A DNA stretch of 64,000 nucleotides from assembly GCA_021234155.1 (NCBI GenBank), contig JAJEKV010000025.1, positions 1,939,995 through 2,003,994 of the forward strand, read 5' to 3'. Numbering within the stretch: the first letter of the stretch is position 1; each line of letters opens with the position of its first letter. Source of the DNA: Isoetes taiwanensis. Taxonomy: Eukaryota > Streptophyta > Lycopodiopsida > Isoetales > Isoetaceae. Positions 47,137 through 58,384 of the stretch are shown one piece after another. Position numbers and translations under genes: made by a program. The notes beneath the pieces were generated by a model. It saw only the letters and a list, made by a program, of their open reading frames with translations. It searched no databases and was not told where the DNA came from.

Positions 47137-47520
47137 CACTACAAGAGAATGACTACTAAGAGTCAGATAATTCGTCAGAGGCTCGAAAACTATCTGTGAA
47201 ATGTCTATCTGCCGAATATAGTGACTATTCATATGACGAAAAAACCCGACGTTTAATTCTGACTAATAAAATGACTAAAACTATGACTAAAAGCATAGTG
47301 ACGTTTTACCTGACGAATATTTTGACTAAAATCATGACTAAACAATTGTTTATTGTTGTGACCATGACTAATTGGTTGACGAAGTATCTAACTAAAAATT
47401 TGACTATAGTTAATGACTAATAGTTAAACTAAACAAGTGACTAAAAAGGTGACGAATATTGTTACTAAGATTATGAGTAATTGATTGACTTATATGGTGA
47501 TTAACATTGTATACTCGTCA
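47137..47520 (-). mobile_element. CACTA terminus and subterminal repeat array
   Basis: CACTACAAGAGAA at 47137 is the canonical CACTA end. The next roughly 350 bp hold about 20 copies of TGAC(T/G)A(A) spaced mostly 10-20 bp apart (for example 47214-47420), as expected for subterminal TNPA-type binding motifs. The other terminus (TTCTTGTAGTG-like) was not found in the window. Confidence 0.85.
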
Positions 47521-47859
47521 TATATGATATCAATTGTCCAATATCATGTCAACTTTATCCAATATCATGAACACTTATCCCAAGTGTGTTTTCTAGTGTG
47601 AAAACATGTTCAACAACTCCATTGTAAGGAACTTTGCTTTTTTTCTCCTATCAATGTAACTTTAAACATGAAAACAATTAGGAATAAAAATAATTCGAGC
47701 ACTGTATGAAATACATACTTCAAAAAAAAAAAAAAAGTTAATTGTGATACATATAGAACACAATAGTGTGAAATATGATCTCTAGTCTTTTGTCATATGA
47801 AATCCTCATCCAAGATATCATCTTGTATATCATTCCATTCATCATCGTCTAGTTGTAAA

Positions 47860-49735
47860 AGCAACCTTCGTCGTATATTTGGCATTTGAAGGTCAACGTC
47901 TTCCTCCTCTTCAATATAATCTTCTGCCATTGGGGAGTGCATTGGTATCTCAATTCTTCATTGGTGGTTTGCCCTTGAGCTTCATAATCTTCTAGATTTT
48001 GTGTCTCCAAAAATTCTAATTCTTGCCCATGCTCTATATCTTCCTCACATTCCATAAATTCCAATTCTTGGCCATGCTCTAAATCTTCCTCGTGTTCCTC
48101 CTCTTCTTCCTCAAGGCTTATATTAGGAACGTGTCGACGTGATGTTGGTTCTGTAGGGATTACGATCTACCATGTAGTGTTTTGAGGGTTGACATGGAAA
48201 AATACTTGCTGAACTTGTTGTGGATACACAAACGGCGCACTTACATCTACTAATACATGCGTGGAATCAACTTCAAAAAAACCAGATGAATGTGGCCGCA
48301 CTGTTTGATTTCTTCCGCGGTATAGAGGCTTGAACCATTTCGCTTTTAGGATGGTTTGTCGAAATGAACGAAAATCCACATCAATAATATCAGTAATAAC
48401 TCTGACATATTCAAGCTCTCCATCAACAGGATTATCATCTCTAGCGCTTGCTCGACTTTTTTGGTCAAATGAGGCAATTATTCCAGAATAGGCCCACATT
48501 GAATTATGGAACCTAGCCTGCAAATTGAATAAAAACTCAAGTGTCACATATTATGAATGCAATAACAATAACAATAACAAATTCAGACGTACTGATCTAT
48601 TACACCCAATTGCAATGTTGAGATCATCTTCTTGTAGTTTTTCTCCATTGTCTTCGGCCTCCCAAAGCTTTTCAGATAGCCACCAAGAGGGGGGATTATC
48701 AGGGAGGGGCCTTAGTTCTGGAGGATACTGTACTCTTCTATGACGTCCTCGACGATTCCTTGCAGCATATGCTTTTCTATCATTATCTCTTTGTGCCTTC
48801 TCAACTTTATAGAGTTCCACCTTGTGAGACCATCTGCATTGTCCAATACGAATTTGTTGATGCCTTCAAACATCTCGTCACTTAACCTTCACTGCTTACC
48901 CTGACCTTGTAAAACTTCACCTTCTAACCAATCAGGAGCCTCCTTCTTCCAAATCTTTGGTGCATTTGGATCTATTGATGTTGTGGCATCTATTAAGAAA
49001 AATAATGTCTCTTGAACAAGGTGTCCTTCTGCCATACATCCCTCAGGCCAAGCCATCTGGCGCACAAAGCCTTTTAATACCTTCATATATCTCTCCAGAA
49101 CATCCATCTAGAGGGGTTTGGACCCACGAGCAAAATCTCTTGTGGCAAATGCACCAACAAGTGTACCTGATGATCACATTTAATATGTGTAATTGCCAAT
49201 GTGTAACTTATTCAACTAGCTACGTACCTGAAGATCAAAAAAGCTAGTTGGAAATAAGTGTTCTAACTGGCATAATATCTCTGCAATCTCTATTTCCATA
49301 GTGGGAATATCCGCAGCTACAATCTCTTTAGAAGACACCCACCTAGAAAAGCTAGCGAGTCTATAGATGACCTTCCGGATAGAAGGCGTGAGGCAATTCT
49401 CTAAGACACATGGGAGAATATACTGTAACGAGACAAAAGAAAAATTAATTAGTCGTACATACAAGTTGTCAATATTGTTTATCCTATAGTATAAATACCT
49501 GTAGAAAGTTGTGCCAATCATGCGACTTTAAGCCGGTGAGATCTCCATCTTTTGTGAATGCCCTTCTTAGGGAGGAGCCATGACCAGTTGGAGTGCGAAG
49601 AGTTTTAATAGAGTTTTTCACTTGTTTCAGTTCATCTCTTTTCAATACCCAAGGACCTCGACGAAAGCGAGGAGCTTTGCCTTCTTCTACGATTGGCCAC
49701 AATTCTGTTTTGATGTTGTTATCCTTTAGATCATT
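47860..49735 (-). pseudogene. CACTA transposase TNP2 (DUF4218, DUF4216), 3' half
   Basis: Minus strand, N to C. 49735-49500: KTELWPIVEEGKAPRFRRGP and FTKDGDLTGLKSHDWHNFLQ, the join between Transposase_21 and DUF4218. 49500-48890: LPCVLENCLTPSIRKVIYRL, AEILCQLEHLFPTSFFDLQ and LERYMKVLKGFVRQMAWPEG with SMAEG-like CMAEGHLVQE, which is DUF4218. 48547-48167: DIIDVDFRSFRQTILKAKWF and PFVYPQQVQQVFFHVNP, which is DUF4216. An acidic tail follows near 48.0 kb. Some parts could be linked by introns. The gene points toward the CACTA end at 47137, as in intact elements. Confidence 0.87.
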
Positions 49736-49736
49736 T

Positions 49737-50206
49737 CTACCATTAACATTAATTAACACAACCATTGGGTCCAACACATTTAAATTAAAATCCCCCTTAG
49801 ACCCCCTTTGGTTTGGGTGCATATTCACATGGGGGTGACTCCGAGCAACGAGAGCTGTTGGATAGGCATATTCACCCCTTATTCCTTAATCTACACCGTA
49901 CGTAAAGTTCCTCGTTTGTGGGGTATGCAAGTACAAAATTTGCTATACTGTATAACAAGATTTGCAAGATACTATAAGATTTGAACCAAAATACTATATG
50001 GTGTTGATTTTTTACGTGCAAAATATAATTATAAGGACTCTCGCTGCCCGGAGTCACCCCCGTGTGAATATGCACCCAAACCAAAGGGGGTCTAAGGGGG
50101 ATTTTAATTTAAATGTGTTGGACCCAATGGTTGTGTTAATTAATGTTAATGGTAGTTATGTGTTGGTTGTTATACTAAAAAAAAAAATTGGGCCCTTCGG
50201 GCCCTA
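49737..50206. mobile_element. Foldback/MITE-like element, copy 2, nested in CACTA
   Basis: Arms of more than 100 bp: CATTAACATTAATTAACACA ... CACATTTAAATTAAAATCCC ... TGGTTTGGGTGCATATTCAC ... GGGGTGACTCCG on the left, mirrored at 50050-50160. Its right end has GGGCCCTTCGGGCCC as in copy 1 (21333-21793). It lies in the TNP2 coding region of the CACTA element. Confidence 0.85.
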
Positions 50207-52140
50207 AAAAAAGCAAACATACGTAAAAACATGTAAAACATGCAAAACTCCTATGATTTTCTTTCTAACCTTCAACCTCTCTCACTCTTGCAACAATGTT
50301 AGCAGTCTAACTCCTGCAACTATATGTAGCAATCTAGAAACATATACCATGGAATTAAAAAGAGGGAATATTTTGTTATGCAAGCCATGAGAACACCTTG
50401 GACAACTCAAGCCACTCACATTGCAGAATGTGACATGTCTCACATTGCAGAATGTGACATGTGAATCCTGCTGCAGTAACACTATACACAAAGAACTCGA
50501 GTAACATCAAGCAATAAACCCATTCGATCATTGGTACATAAATGACTCAATTTATAGTGCTTCTAAATAAAATGCAGAGAATGCAGCATTAAATCTTATA
50601 GAGGCTACATTGTGCAAAGGCCAATATAAAGCCTGCAATTTACAAGCAAAGGAATGATAGTTCAGTAACAAAAAATAGAAATGCACATTCCTTGCATTTG
50701 CTTTCAACAACAAAGCTTCAAATTTTAGAAGCTCAAATGCAATACGGCTGCAATTCTGTGCCACAACCTATAAAAAGGGGCTGCCGTGTTTATAAATCAT
50801 GCTCTTGCGAAAGAGTTATCTTGTTGCCAAATTTTGTTCATGCCCAGTCATGAAACTGAATATGTGCTCTGGTTTACAGTTCATTGCTAAAATTACCAAC
50901 TGCAATCAATGCTAACCTAACCTAGTGAATGACGAGCGCATGGGGCTGCAATTGAGTTCCCATCAGTTACTGGTGCAGACTGTTAGTGGAAAACCTGCAA
51001 ATGAGCCAATGAATTAGGCCAAGTAATTTCTGAATGCACATCAGCCAGTTGACGATTTACCTGGGTTTGTCCACACGGACATTTGAAACATCTTGCAAAC
51101 AATCGGAATCTGAATGATGGCATATTTCATAAATTAACGCCTGAGGATAGCTTGGGAATGGAAATTCAGAGCTTCAAATAAAACCATGGCCCTAGAGAGA
51201 TCTTTCTTCTACGTGAATCAACCCGTAGCCAAGAGAGCTCCTCCGTCTGTTTCAATCGTAGAACTCTTTGCAAGAAAGAAAGAAAGACAGAAACAAATGG
51301 CGGGGCTAACCTATTTCATGCTTTAATGCTCTGATACACCTACAAAATCCGTGCTTCAGCATAGCCTAGATGGATTTCCCGCTTTCTCCCGAGCTTCCCT
51401 ATGGAACTATCTCTGCTGTGATCTGCTCTACTCTCTGATTGGGGCGACATAACCTTACCTAAAAATTGGCCAAAAGGCAATAGTTGCACAGGTCTTTGAT
51501 TTGGTCCAACCGGGGCATACTAACATGTAGCAACAACCAGCAACCAACGAGCCTTAAACTGCGACCAGCGAACCCTAAAATATGTAGCTTCAATACTTCA
51601 TGCCTCTGCTGTTCTGAAGCTTCCACATGCCATAGCCATAGCTGCCTAGCCTGCCAAAGCCATCATCGAGAACTGAAGAGGAGATATGAAATCGTGGCCG
51701 CCTTGAAGCCAGCATCGAGAGGAGATGCTAAATCATATGATCGAGAGTTGAAGAGGAGATGTGACATCGTGGTCATCAAAATTTTAGAGCAAAACATTCT
51801 GTTCCTGGAATTCTAATTGGAATGGCCCGATGATTGCCATGGCTGCGACATGCTCGTGCAAAATAGGGAAAAAGGATTTTTAGTTTTAGGGTAGCCATCT
51901 GGATCGTCCAATTTTTAAGTCATATCTCAACCATCCGATTTAGGGTGCGACAAAAAAAGAAGCCTCCACCACAAAAAAGCCTCCACCACAGGATTTGCCC
52001 CCTTTTCTAAAATCAACGGCTGACAAAAGGGTGCACTCTAGAAATACTATTTAGTACACCTGGATGAATACGGCCACCAAATCATATGAAAACCTTAGAG
52101 AAAACAGTATAAAAACAGAAAAAAAAACCCCTGTTATTAT
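50207..52140. other. Unidentified inserted sequence inside CACTA TNP2
   Basis: About 1.9 kb with no recognised domain, lying between the two halves of TNP2. Its right end (51999-52140) is the dispersed repeat shared with 23731-23880. A partial duplication with GAAGAGGAGAT(A/G)TGA occurs at 51666-51698 and 51741-51775, and a short TTGCAGAATGTGACATGT duplication is at about 50423-50461. This may be one or more unnamed elements. Confidence 0.45.
51999..52140 (+). repeat. Dispersed repeat, copy 2
   Basis: Second copy of 23731-23880, ending CCCCTGTTATTATGCTA just before TNP2 coding resumes. Confidence 0.75.
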
Positions 52141-52533
52141 GCTACATATGAGTCGCCCAATCTCCTGTAAGATGTCGCCAAAGTGATTGGCTTACATTCT
52201 TACAAATATGCATTGGGTCCAAAAGATGTGCGCAATCTTCAAATTAGACCAGTATTCCAACTTGTAAAGTATGGATAGTCTCTTCATGCCAGGTGGAGGT
52301 GCAGAACTGTTTAGGTCACGATCATTCCATGTTTGCAACCAATCATGTGAAGTTCTTCTTCTAGGCACAGGTGATGTATCACCATGACGAAGCTCATGAT
52401 CCATTGGTAGATATTTTTTATGGTTTGTGTATATTATCTTTGATAGGTGTTTTGATCTATAAGATGTTAATTCTTGGCCACATGATGGACATCCACATTT
52501 TCCACTAGTTTGCAATCCTGCAAAGTAATTCAA
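52141..52533 (-). pseudogene. CACTA transposase TNP2 (Transposase_21), 5' part
   Basis: The minus strand reads CGCPSCGQELTSYRSKHLSK, YTNHKKYLPMDHELR, and KLEYWSNLKIAHIFWTQCI; another frame gives LLDPMHICKNV. This matches Transposase_21 (CPxCxxxTxxxxLxxxxKxxYxGHRRFLPxxHxxR ... YWxxLxxxHxLDxMHIxKNV). Coding would continue at 49735, so about 2.4 kb has been inserted between. Confidence 0.85.
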
Positions 52534-52595
52534 TCTTATAATAAAGTTCTAAAATTCATTTAAAACAAGAACATGATTGACATCATTATACCTAA

Positions 52596-52900
52596 CGCAA
52601 ACGCGTAGTTGGTATTGCTCATGAATTTTTGAGCCTCACACTAGAGAAAAGAGCATTAGTAGACCACATTTCGCATTGTAAAAGAGAGTTCAATTTGCCT
52701 GGACGAGTTGAGGCCTTGTTGGATCTTTACCCTTTTATTTTCTATGTCTCACCCAAAGGGGATCGCCACACTGTATTTTTAAGAGAGGCATATAAAGGTG
52801 ATATATTGTTAGATAGGACTATGCTTGCAATCAAAGATAGGATATCTAAGTTTCAAAAAGCAGGGCATAGACGGGACAGTATCCAGCCAGCTAGAGTAAA
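52596..52900 (+). pseudogene. PORR-domain (plant organelle RNA recognition) gene fragment
   Basis: An open frame after a stop at 52593 reads GIAHEFLSLTLEKRALVDHI, FNLPGRVEALLDLYPFIFYV and SPKGDRHTVFLREAYKGDIL. This is the C-terminal part of a PORR domain, normally SLTxEKRxLVxHLxHFRKEFxxPxKLxxMLxxHPxxFYVSxKGxRxxVFLxEAY. PORR proteins splice introns in plastids and mitochondria. The N-terminal half and start are absent, and the frame soon loses similarity (after about 52890). It sits opposite and next to the CACTA TNP2 start, suggesting a captured or stranded host fragment. Confidence 0.8.
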
Positions 52901-53170
52901 CACTAACAACAACATGACCAAGGGGCTCAATGATCAGAGCAGTAACCAAGGGACATGTCCATTTTTATGATAAGAAGACTGAGTATTATACTTCGCGAGT
53001 GCAAAGATTTACCATGTCATGTTCAATCAGTTGCAATCTGGTTTATCATTTGCACATTGTTTCCATCCTTTGGCCACGAAATAGCAGTAACCATTGTAGA
53101 GGAGGAGGACCACTCGTATATTATATCATGCCGGATATAATACCAGTTTGAAAAGTAATTATAATAATAA

Positions 53171-53178
53171 GAAATGAC
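53171..53178. repeat. 8-bp target duplication (GAAATGAC), left
   Basis: GAAATGAC recurs exactly at 53632-53639. Confidence 0.93.
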
Positions 53179-53631
53179 CAGTGTTGTATAAATACGCGTA
53201 TTTTACATATACCAAACGTATTTTACGAAACAAACGTATTATACATATGTATGATAAAAATGTTGGTCAAAAATTTAGTAGTTTTTTTATCCTTGCTTTT
53301 TTTTTAATATAACATATTATATCTTAGTTAATATTATATTTGTTAATATCTTGTTAATATTATATTTGCTAAATGAAGACATGAATTTATGTTACAAAAC
53401 TTATAACTTCATAATTTAAGTTTACTTTATGACTTTCTGTTCTGATAATTTGACCTTCTAAGCATTTTGTCAGCTGAATGTCTGAGTAATTTAGAACCCT
53501 TCACACACACACACAAAAAAAAGGAGAGAAAAAAAAAGTCTTTGTAAAATACGTTTGTATTGATACATACTTGTAAAAAACATATGCATACGTATTTTTT
53601 ACATACGTACAAAACGTTTGGGACAACATTG
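53179..53631. mobile_element. hAT-type MITE
   Basis: A 453-bp element starting CAGTGTTGT and ending ACAACATTG (reverse complement CAATGTTGT), with an exact 8-bp duplication GAAATGAC. The subterminal parts are rich in TACGTATT-like motifs on both arms, recalling the interior edges of the hAT MITE at 7794-8618. No coding. Confidence 0.93.
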
Positions 53632-53639
53632 GAAATGAC
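53632..53639. repeat. 8-bp target duplication (GAAATGAC), right
   Basis: Exact copy of 53171-53178. Confidence 0.93.
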
Positions 53640-54096
53640 ATTCGTCGTTGGTCAATACGGTTTTAATATCAGGGTTTCAGTTTGCATATCAATAAGGTTG
53701 CATATATTTGGTCAATAAGGTGTTTAATATCAGGGTTTTAGGGTTTAATATCATTGTTCTTGCATAGCGGCAGGTCCACCAATTCTTCCTAGAAAGAACG
53801 AGGTTAGATTTGTTTATGGAATACTTGTGAACTTGCTCCAGCACTTAATATCATATGCTGCCTGTGGAACCATATCTGACACCATATCTGACACAGCTCT
53901 TGAAATCCTGCTTTCACAAGGTGCTCACATGGCCTTAAATTCATATACAAAATTCTCAAGCTCAAAGATGCAACGATTGCACTCATATTGAGATTCTCCT
54001 TAGGCAGCGAGATTCAAAATCTGAAAAAGCTTTGATATCTCATGACAGCATGGTGAAAACCCAAGATTAGCAAAGTAGTATCTGTTTGAGGGTAAA
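53640..54096. other. Stretch without recognisable gene
   Basis: A short direct repeat containing GTTTAATATCA(G/T)... and TCAATA(A/C)GG recurs several times at about 53648-53760. No coding. Confidence 0.5.
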
Positions 54097-54497
54097 AGCA
54101 CATTAGGGTGATAAAATATTGGGTCATTTTAATACATATACATTTTTAGAAATGTATAATAAGTACCGTGAATTTTGGTTTTTTTTTTTCGACCGAAAAT
54201 AGGCAATGGAAAATTCCCTCCAATTCTTTCTTCCTCGTTCTTGTTTCTTTGTCCTTTGATCTCTCTGCTTTTACCCTGCGATCCAGCACCTCGATCTCTT
54301 GCAAGCGACTAAAGCACGCTCTTCCGAAGTCGCTTGGTCATTCTCAACAAATCAAAGGTACAATCGTCTTCTTCCCTAGTTTTCTTCTTTCTGTTTTTAA
54401 TTTATTACTTTAGGTTTTTGTTTACATGTGCAAGCTCAGATTGTTGCACCTTTAGGACAATTAAAAGATATTTGTTGTTGCATTGCAGGTATAGACA

Positions 54498-55515
54498 ATG
54501 GAAAAGACACCAAAGAAGAGTGCTGCCCCTCCATCAGTCCGAAAATATCCCAGGGCTTCCAAAGCAGGGACACATTTGAAGTCTGGAAGTCCTGGCTGTA
54601 GCAAGGAGAACCGAAATGAGGACACAGTATTTTCTGCAAGGGATCTGGTGAATATGAAATTCAAGGAAAAATTTGCAGAATACAACTCTTTAGTGACAGA
54701 ATTTTGGGGATCTAAGGAACCTACCGATCTGGTATAAGGATGGTGGTGAAGTTGGAAGACGGTGCAGAATTTTTCAAGTGGTACGAGTTTGCATTCGGTA
54801 GGAAAGATGTACAGAGTCACTATGTTCCACTGTATTTTGCTCGAGCATTTGCCTTACACTTAAAAGGTAAATCAGTTGATTGGGATGATGTGAAAAAAAT
54901 AGCCACAGCTAAAAGCAAGGTCAAAGAATCCGAGGTTTTGACTGAAGTTGTAACAGTTAAGTCGAGCAATGCCAAGGGCCACAAGTCCTATGATAATTTC
55001 TACAAAAAGAAGATCCGGGCCGGTTTGAATGTATTTCTTGAGAGCGGATCCTCTTTGAAGGAAAAGCATATGTAAGGAGATCACGAAATTCTGAGGAGAC
55101 GAGGCTGCGGCTATATGAGACTTTGAAGCACGAGGGAAGGGGAAAGGGCGTTATATTCTAAGCTAGTCCATGAGGCGAGACTAATTACTTGAATCGATGT
55201 CGAGTTGCGGGAATTTCAACGGCCGATGGATGAAAGTGACGGTAGTGCTATGAAGTTTGAGCACTAAAATGGAAGGTGGAGGATGCAATTCTTGAGAGAA
55301 GAGCAAGCGGGCGGGATCTAGCTGAGCTTAGCAAGGAAGTGGAAGCAAAAGCATCTGAGTTGAGGCAGCTAGATTCTGAACTTAATTTAAGGTCTTCAAA
55401 AAAGAAATCAATTGAGGAGGGGGACACAAAGATTTTGGAGTGGAGAGAGTTCTTAGATCACTCCTCTGTCCTTAGCTTGCAGCCTCCTCCTCTTTCTTTG
55501 GTTTCATTTGCTTGA
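54498..55515 (+). pseudogene. Unidentified charged protein gene in element B
   Basis: 54498-54736 encodes a basic, Ser/Pro-rich start (MEKTPKKSAAPPSVRKYPRA) after a TTGTTGTTGCATTGCAG-like acceptor. 54740-55072 continues in a shifted frame with WYEFAFGRKDVQSHYVPLYF and KGKSVDWDDVKKIATAKS. 55276-55512 encodes a coiled-coil-like segment (ELSKEVEAKASELRQLDSEL). I recognise no domain. The parts may be exons of one gene running toward the Ulp1-like domain at 57.5-58.8 kb. Confidence 0.45.
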
Positions 55516-57480
55516 GCGACCAAATCTGATTTTCATCCTGCACAAATTGCGGCGTGTTTTGGTTCCTCCCGATGGTATTGGCATCTTGCAGACATCCTTA
55601 CTGCCTATTATGTATCTCCTATCTTGCTAGCACAAGGAACAACTATGCGGAACCAGGCTGCACATGGGATGTGAATCTACCTCGTGCATTGGGGCTGATT
55701 GGAAAAGGTAAGCATGCATAATCGATTTCTTTCATGTCTTTCTTTATTAGTTCAGGTGTAAGATTGGTAGATGGACATTAGTTAGAAGTTGTGCATTGGT
55801 TGTGCATTAATTGTTCTGTAGTATATTAATTACATTTGGGTTTTAAAATGTAGGTTGAAGTGAAGATTTGTAGGGTTGGATCGTTTTGCTTTTCTAGGCT
55901 GGTGTAAACATCATGTTAGTACATGCATATTATTAATGTGCATGATGTACAGTGTTGCCAGATATTATTGAGGAGTTACGTTTATGTACTAAGAAAATAG
56001 GATAAGTAGGTAGCGCACATGTGTGTATATTTGTATAACATGTGGTCTTCTCTTGGGGACATTTTGATACATCTTTGTACTCTATGATACATTTTAATGC
56101 AATTACAATTTTCCAGTAAGCTTTTCTACACTTGGCTCCAAATACATATATCTAATATATCTAATACAGCTACATGGAATGCATTTATGAATTCTTTTTT
56201 CTAGGAAGCTTTCTACATTTGGATGTGGGTACATAAAAGCGTACATAGTTACTGTCTGATACATGGAGTACATTTGGAATTGGATTGTACATTGCTTTTC
56301 TGGATTGTACATTTCTTTCAGTCATCTAGTTACTATTGGTAATGCTTTCATTCTTGCAGGTGACATGGGTAGTATAAAGAAGCCAGAGAAAGGTATGTGA
56401 TATGTGGTTATGGTCTCTTCATATGTATTTCAATTTCACCTCATTATCTGCAGGATGCTTGGAGGCAAGAAACAGTAGATCCTCTGCAAAAGACACTTGA
56501 TTTTTCAAGTTGTGTAGATGATTATTATGGAGGGAAGCATGATAAGTCAACCCGAGTCCACATCTAGGTCACCTCTGAACACATTGAACACATTTGTAGC
56601 GAGCATGAGAGGGAGGAAAAGGAACATCAAGTAAGTAATTAGTTTTAAATGAATTTCTTTGGATTTTATAAGGAAGCAAATTGAGCTCATTTTTTTTAAT
56701 AGCAGTCTGATTGTCACAAGGAAAGCTACAATTGTAGCTTCATATGCACAACAAATTGAGCTCATGAAGCAAAGGGCTGAATGTGGCAACACATGTGTGT
56801 GTCCATATTAGTTTAATTTCTACATTTTCTTGATGTTTATCTTTAGCTTTGTTGACAATGAGTTATCTTGTAATCTTTGGAACCAGTGGCGAGGAGAACA
56901 ATGAAGCCGTCTCGACACTCTAAAGAAAAAAAAGATATTATTGTAGAGGTCTTGACACTCCAAAGAAAATAGTTGTAGACAAGGTGCGAGAAGGTACCAA
57001 TTCTAAAGCCAATGCCACATCATCGACCGAACTTGAAATCTTTGTTTTCAAATGGTAAGTCAAAAACTACTTATTGCATTTATTTATTGCATGTTCATAC
57101 ATTTTATTATTCAAGCGAAATAGAGGAAACTAGTGGATCTATGGCCTCAGTTGGAAACTACAATCGAAAAGATTGAAGAATCATGTAAAACGCAGAACAT
57201 ATACAAGTAATGCTTGAAGAAATTTTAGTGGAGAATGTGGCTACATATATGAAGCGGTGGTTGTGGTGAAGCAAGAGAAGGAGGAATCGAGGATAGAAAC
57301 GGTCTGGATAGTGGTGTGAGCGAGAAAGAGTCAAGAAAAAAAAAAAGATACAAAGGTGTCGCGGCCCAGCTAAAGAGAACTAGAAGCCAGACATCAGTTG
57401 AGCAACTGTAAGTGTAATTGGATTAGTAAATATGTGTTTTATGCTAGTTACCATTGATGCTTGGTTTGCAGTGACATGGA
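55516..57480 (+). other. Probable introns and short decayed exons upstream of the Ulp1-like domain
   Basis: Short K/E-rich pieces occur (for example near 56590, 56900-57010 and 57240-57360), but I cannot build a secure exon chain. Confidence 0.3.
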
Positions 57481-58076
57481 TAACCTTTAGACAATGGTTC
57501 CATTCTATCCGTTCCAAGCTGAACCTCTGATTAAGGTCACGAAATATTGTGTGGAGACATTGTTTAAAGATAGGCACATGTCTAACAGACATTTAGACAT
57601 ATTCGGAAGGTATGTGAGCAGCACATAACCATCCAAATGGCGAGATGTCTTCTTTTTCTTCCCTTCAGAAAACTTTTTGACTTATCGGGCAGCATTTAAA
57701 AGATTGGCCCTGGATGCTAATAGTATGGGACAGTCAGGCAGGAGTGCAGTTGAGAAAGGGCTACAAGCCATTGTTGTTAGTAAATGCCAGTATATTATGG
57801 TTCCAGTTCAAGTTGAGGACCCTGCCCATCATGTTTTGGTGATTTTTGTTTTAGAGTCTGCAAAAAATTGCAGTACCACCTCAATGGCTTCTCCTGCAAT
57901 TATTGTGTTGAACTCCATGACTGGTATAACAGTGGATAGCAAACTCCTAAATATGTGAGCATTTTCTTTCAGTATATGTACTCGTGCTTGCTTAAATCTT
58001 AGTTGCATGTTCTCATTTGTGTGTGCAGGCTTCATAAGGATGTCATCACATATCTAACCAACTCTAGCTGGGTGGA

Positions 58077-58084
58077 AGCATGCT
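58077..58084. repeat. 8-bp palindromic target duplication (AGCATGCT), left
   Basis: AGCATGCT recurs at 58377-58384. Because the site is itself a palindrome, the edges could shift by a base or two. Confidence 0.85.
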
Positions 58085-58376
58085 AGGGTGTACCATCTAA
58101 AGTTCTTTTTAGGGAGTGCAAAACTACCCAAAAAAGTACCCAACACTGGGTAATGGAAACTTGCATAAATGTCTCAATAAACAATAAGTTTGAGGGTTGT
58201 TTCATTCATTTTAGTCTCTAATAGTGTTGTTATCCTCTACTACTATAGATTGACATGTTATTGACCTTCAATTCAAAAAATTTGGATTGATTTTAATGGG
58301 AATAAAAAATAGAAAGTACCAGTTTTAAAAATACCCAGTGTAGGTACTTTTGAGGGTTCCAAAAGTGGTACACCGT
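58085..58376. mobile_element. Small hAT-like MITE inside the Ulp1-like gene
   Basis: A 292-bp element with ends AGGGTGTACCA and TGGTACACCGT, further matching internal arms (CCCAACACTGGG/CCCAGTGTAGG), and AGCATGCT on both sides. If the edge is read one base out, the ends become TAGGGTGTACCA, the TAGGG start seen in Ac-like hATs. There is no coding capacity. It splits Ulp1 coding sequence. Confidence 0.88.
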
Positions 58377-58384
58377 AGCATGCT
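58377..58384. repeat. 8-bp palindromic target duplication (AGCATGCT), right
   Basis: Exact copy of 58077-58084. Confidence 0.85.
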
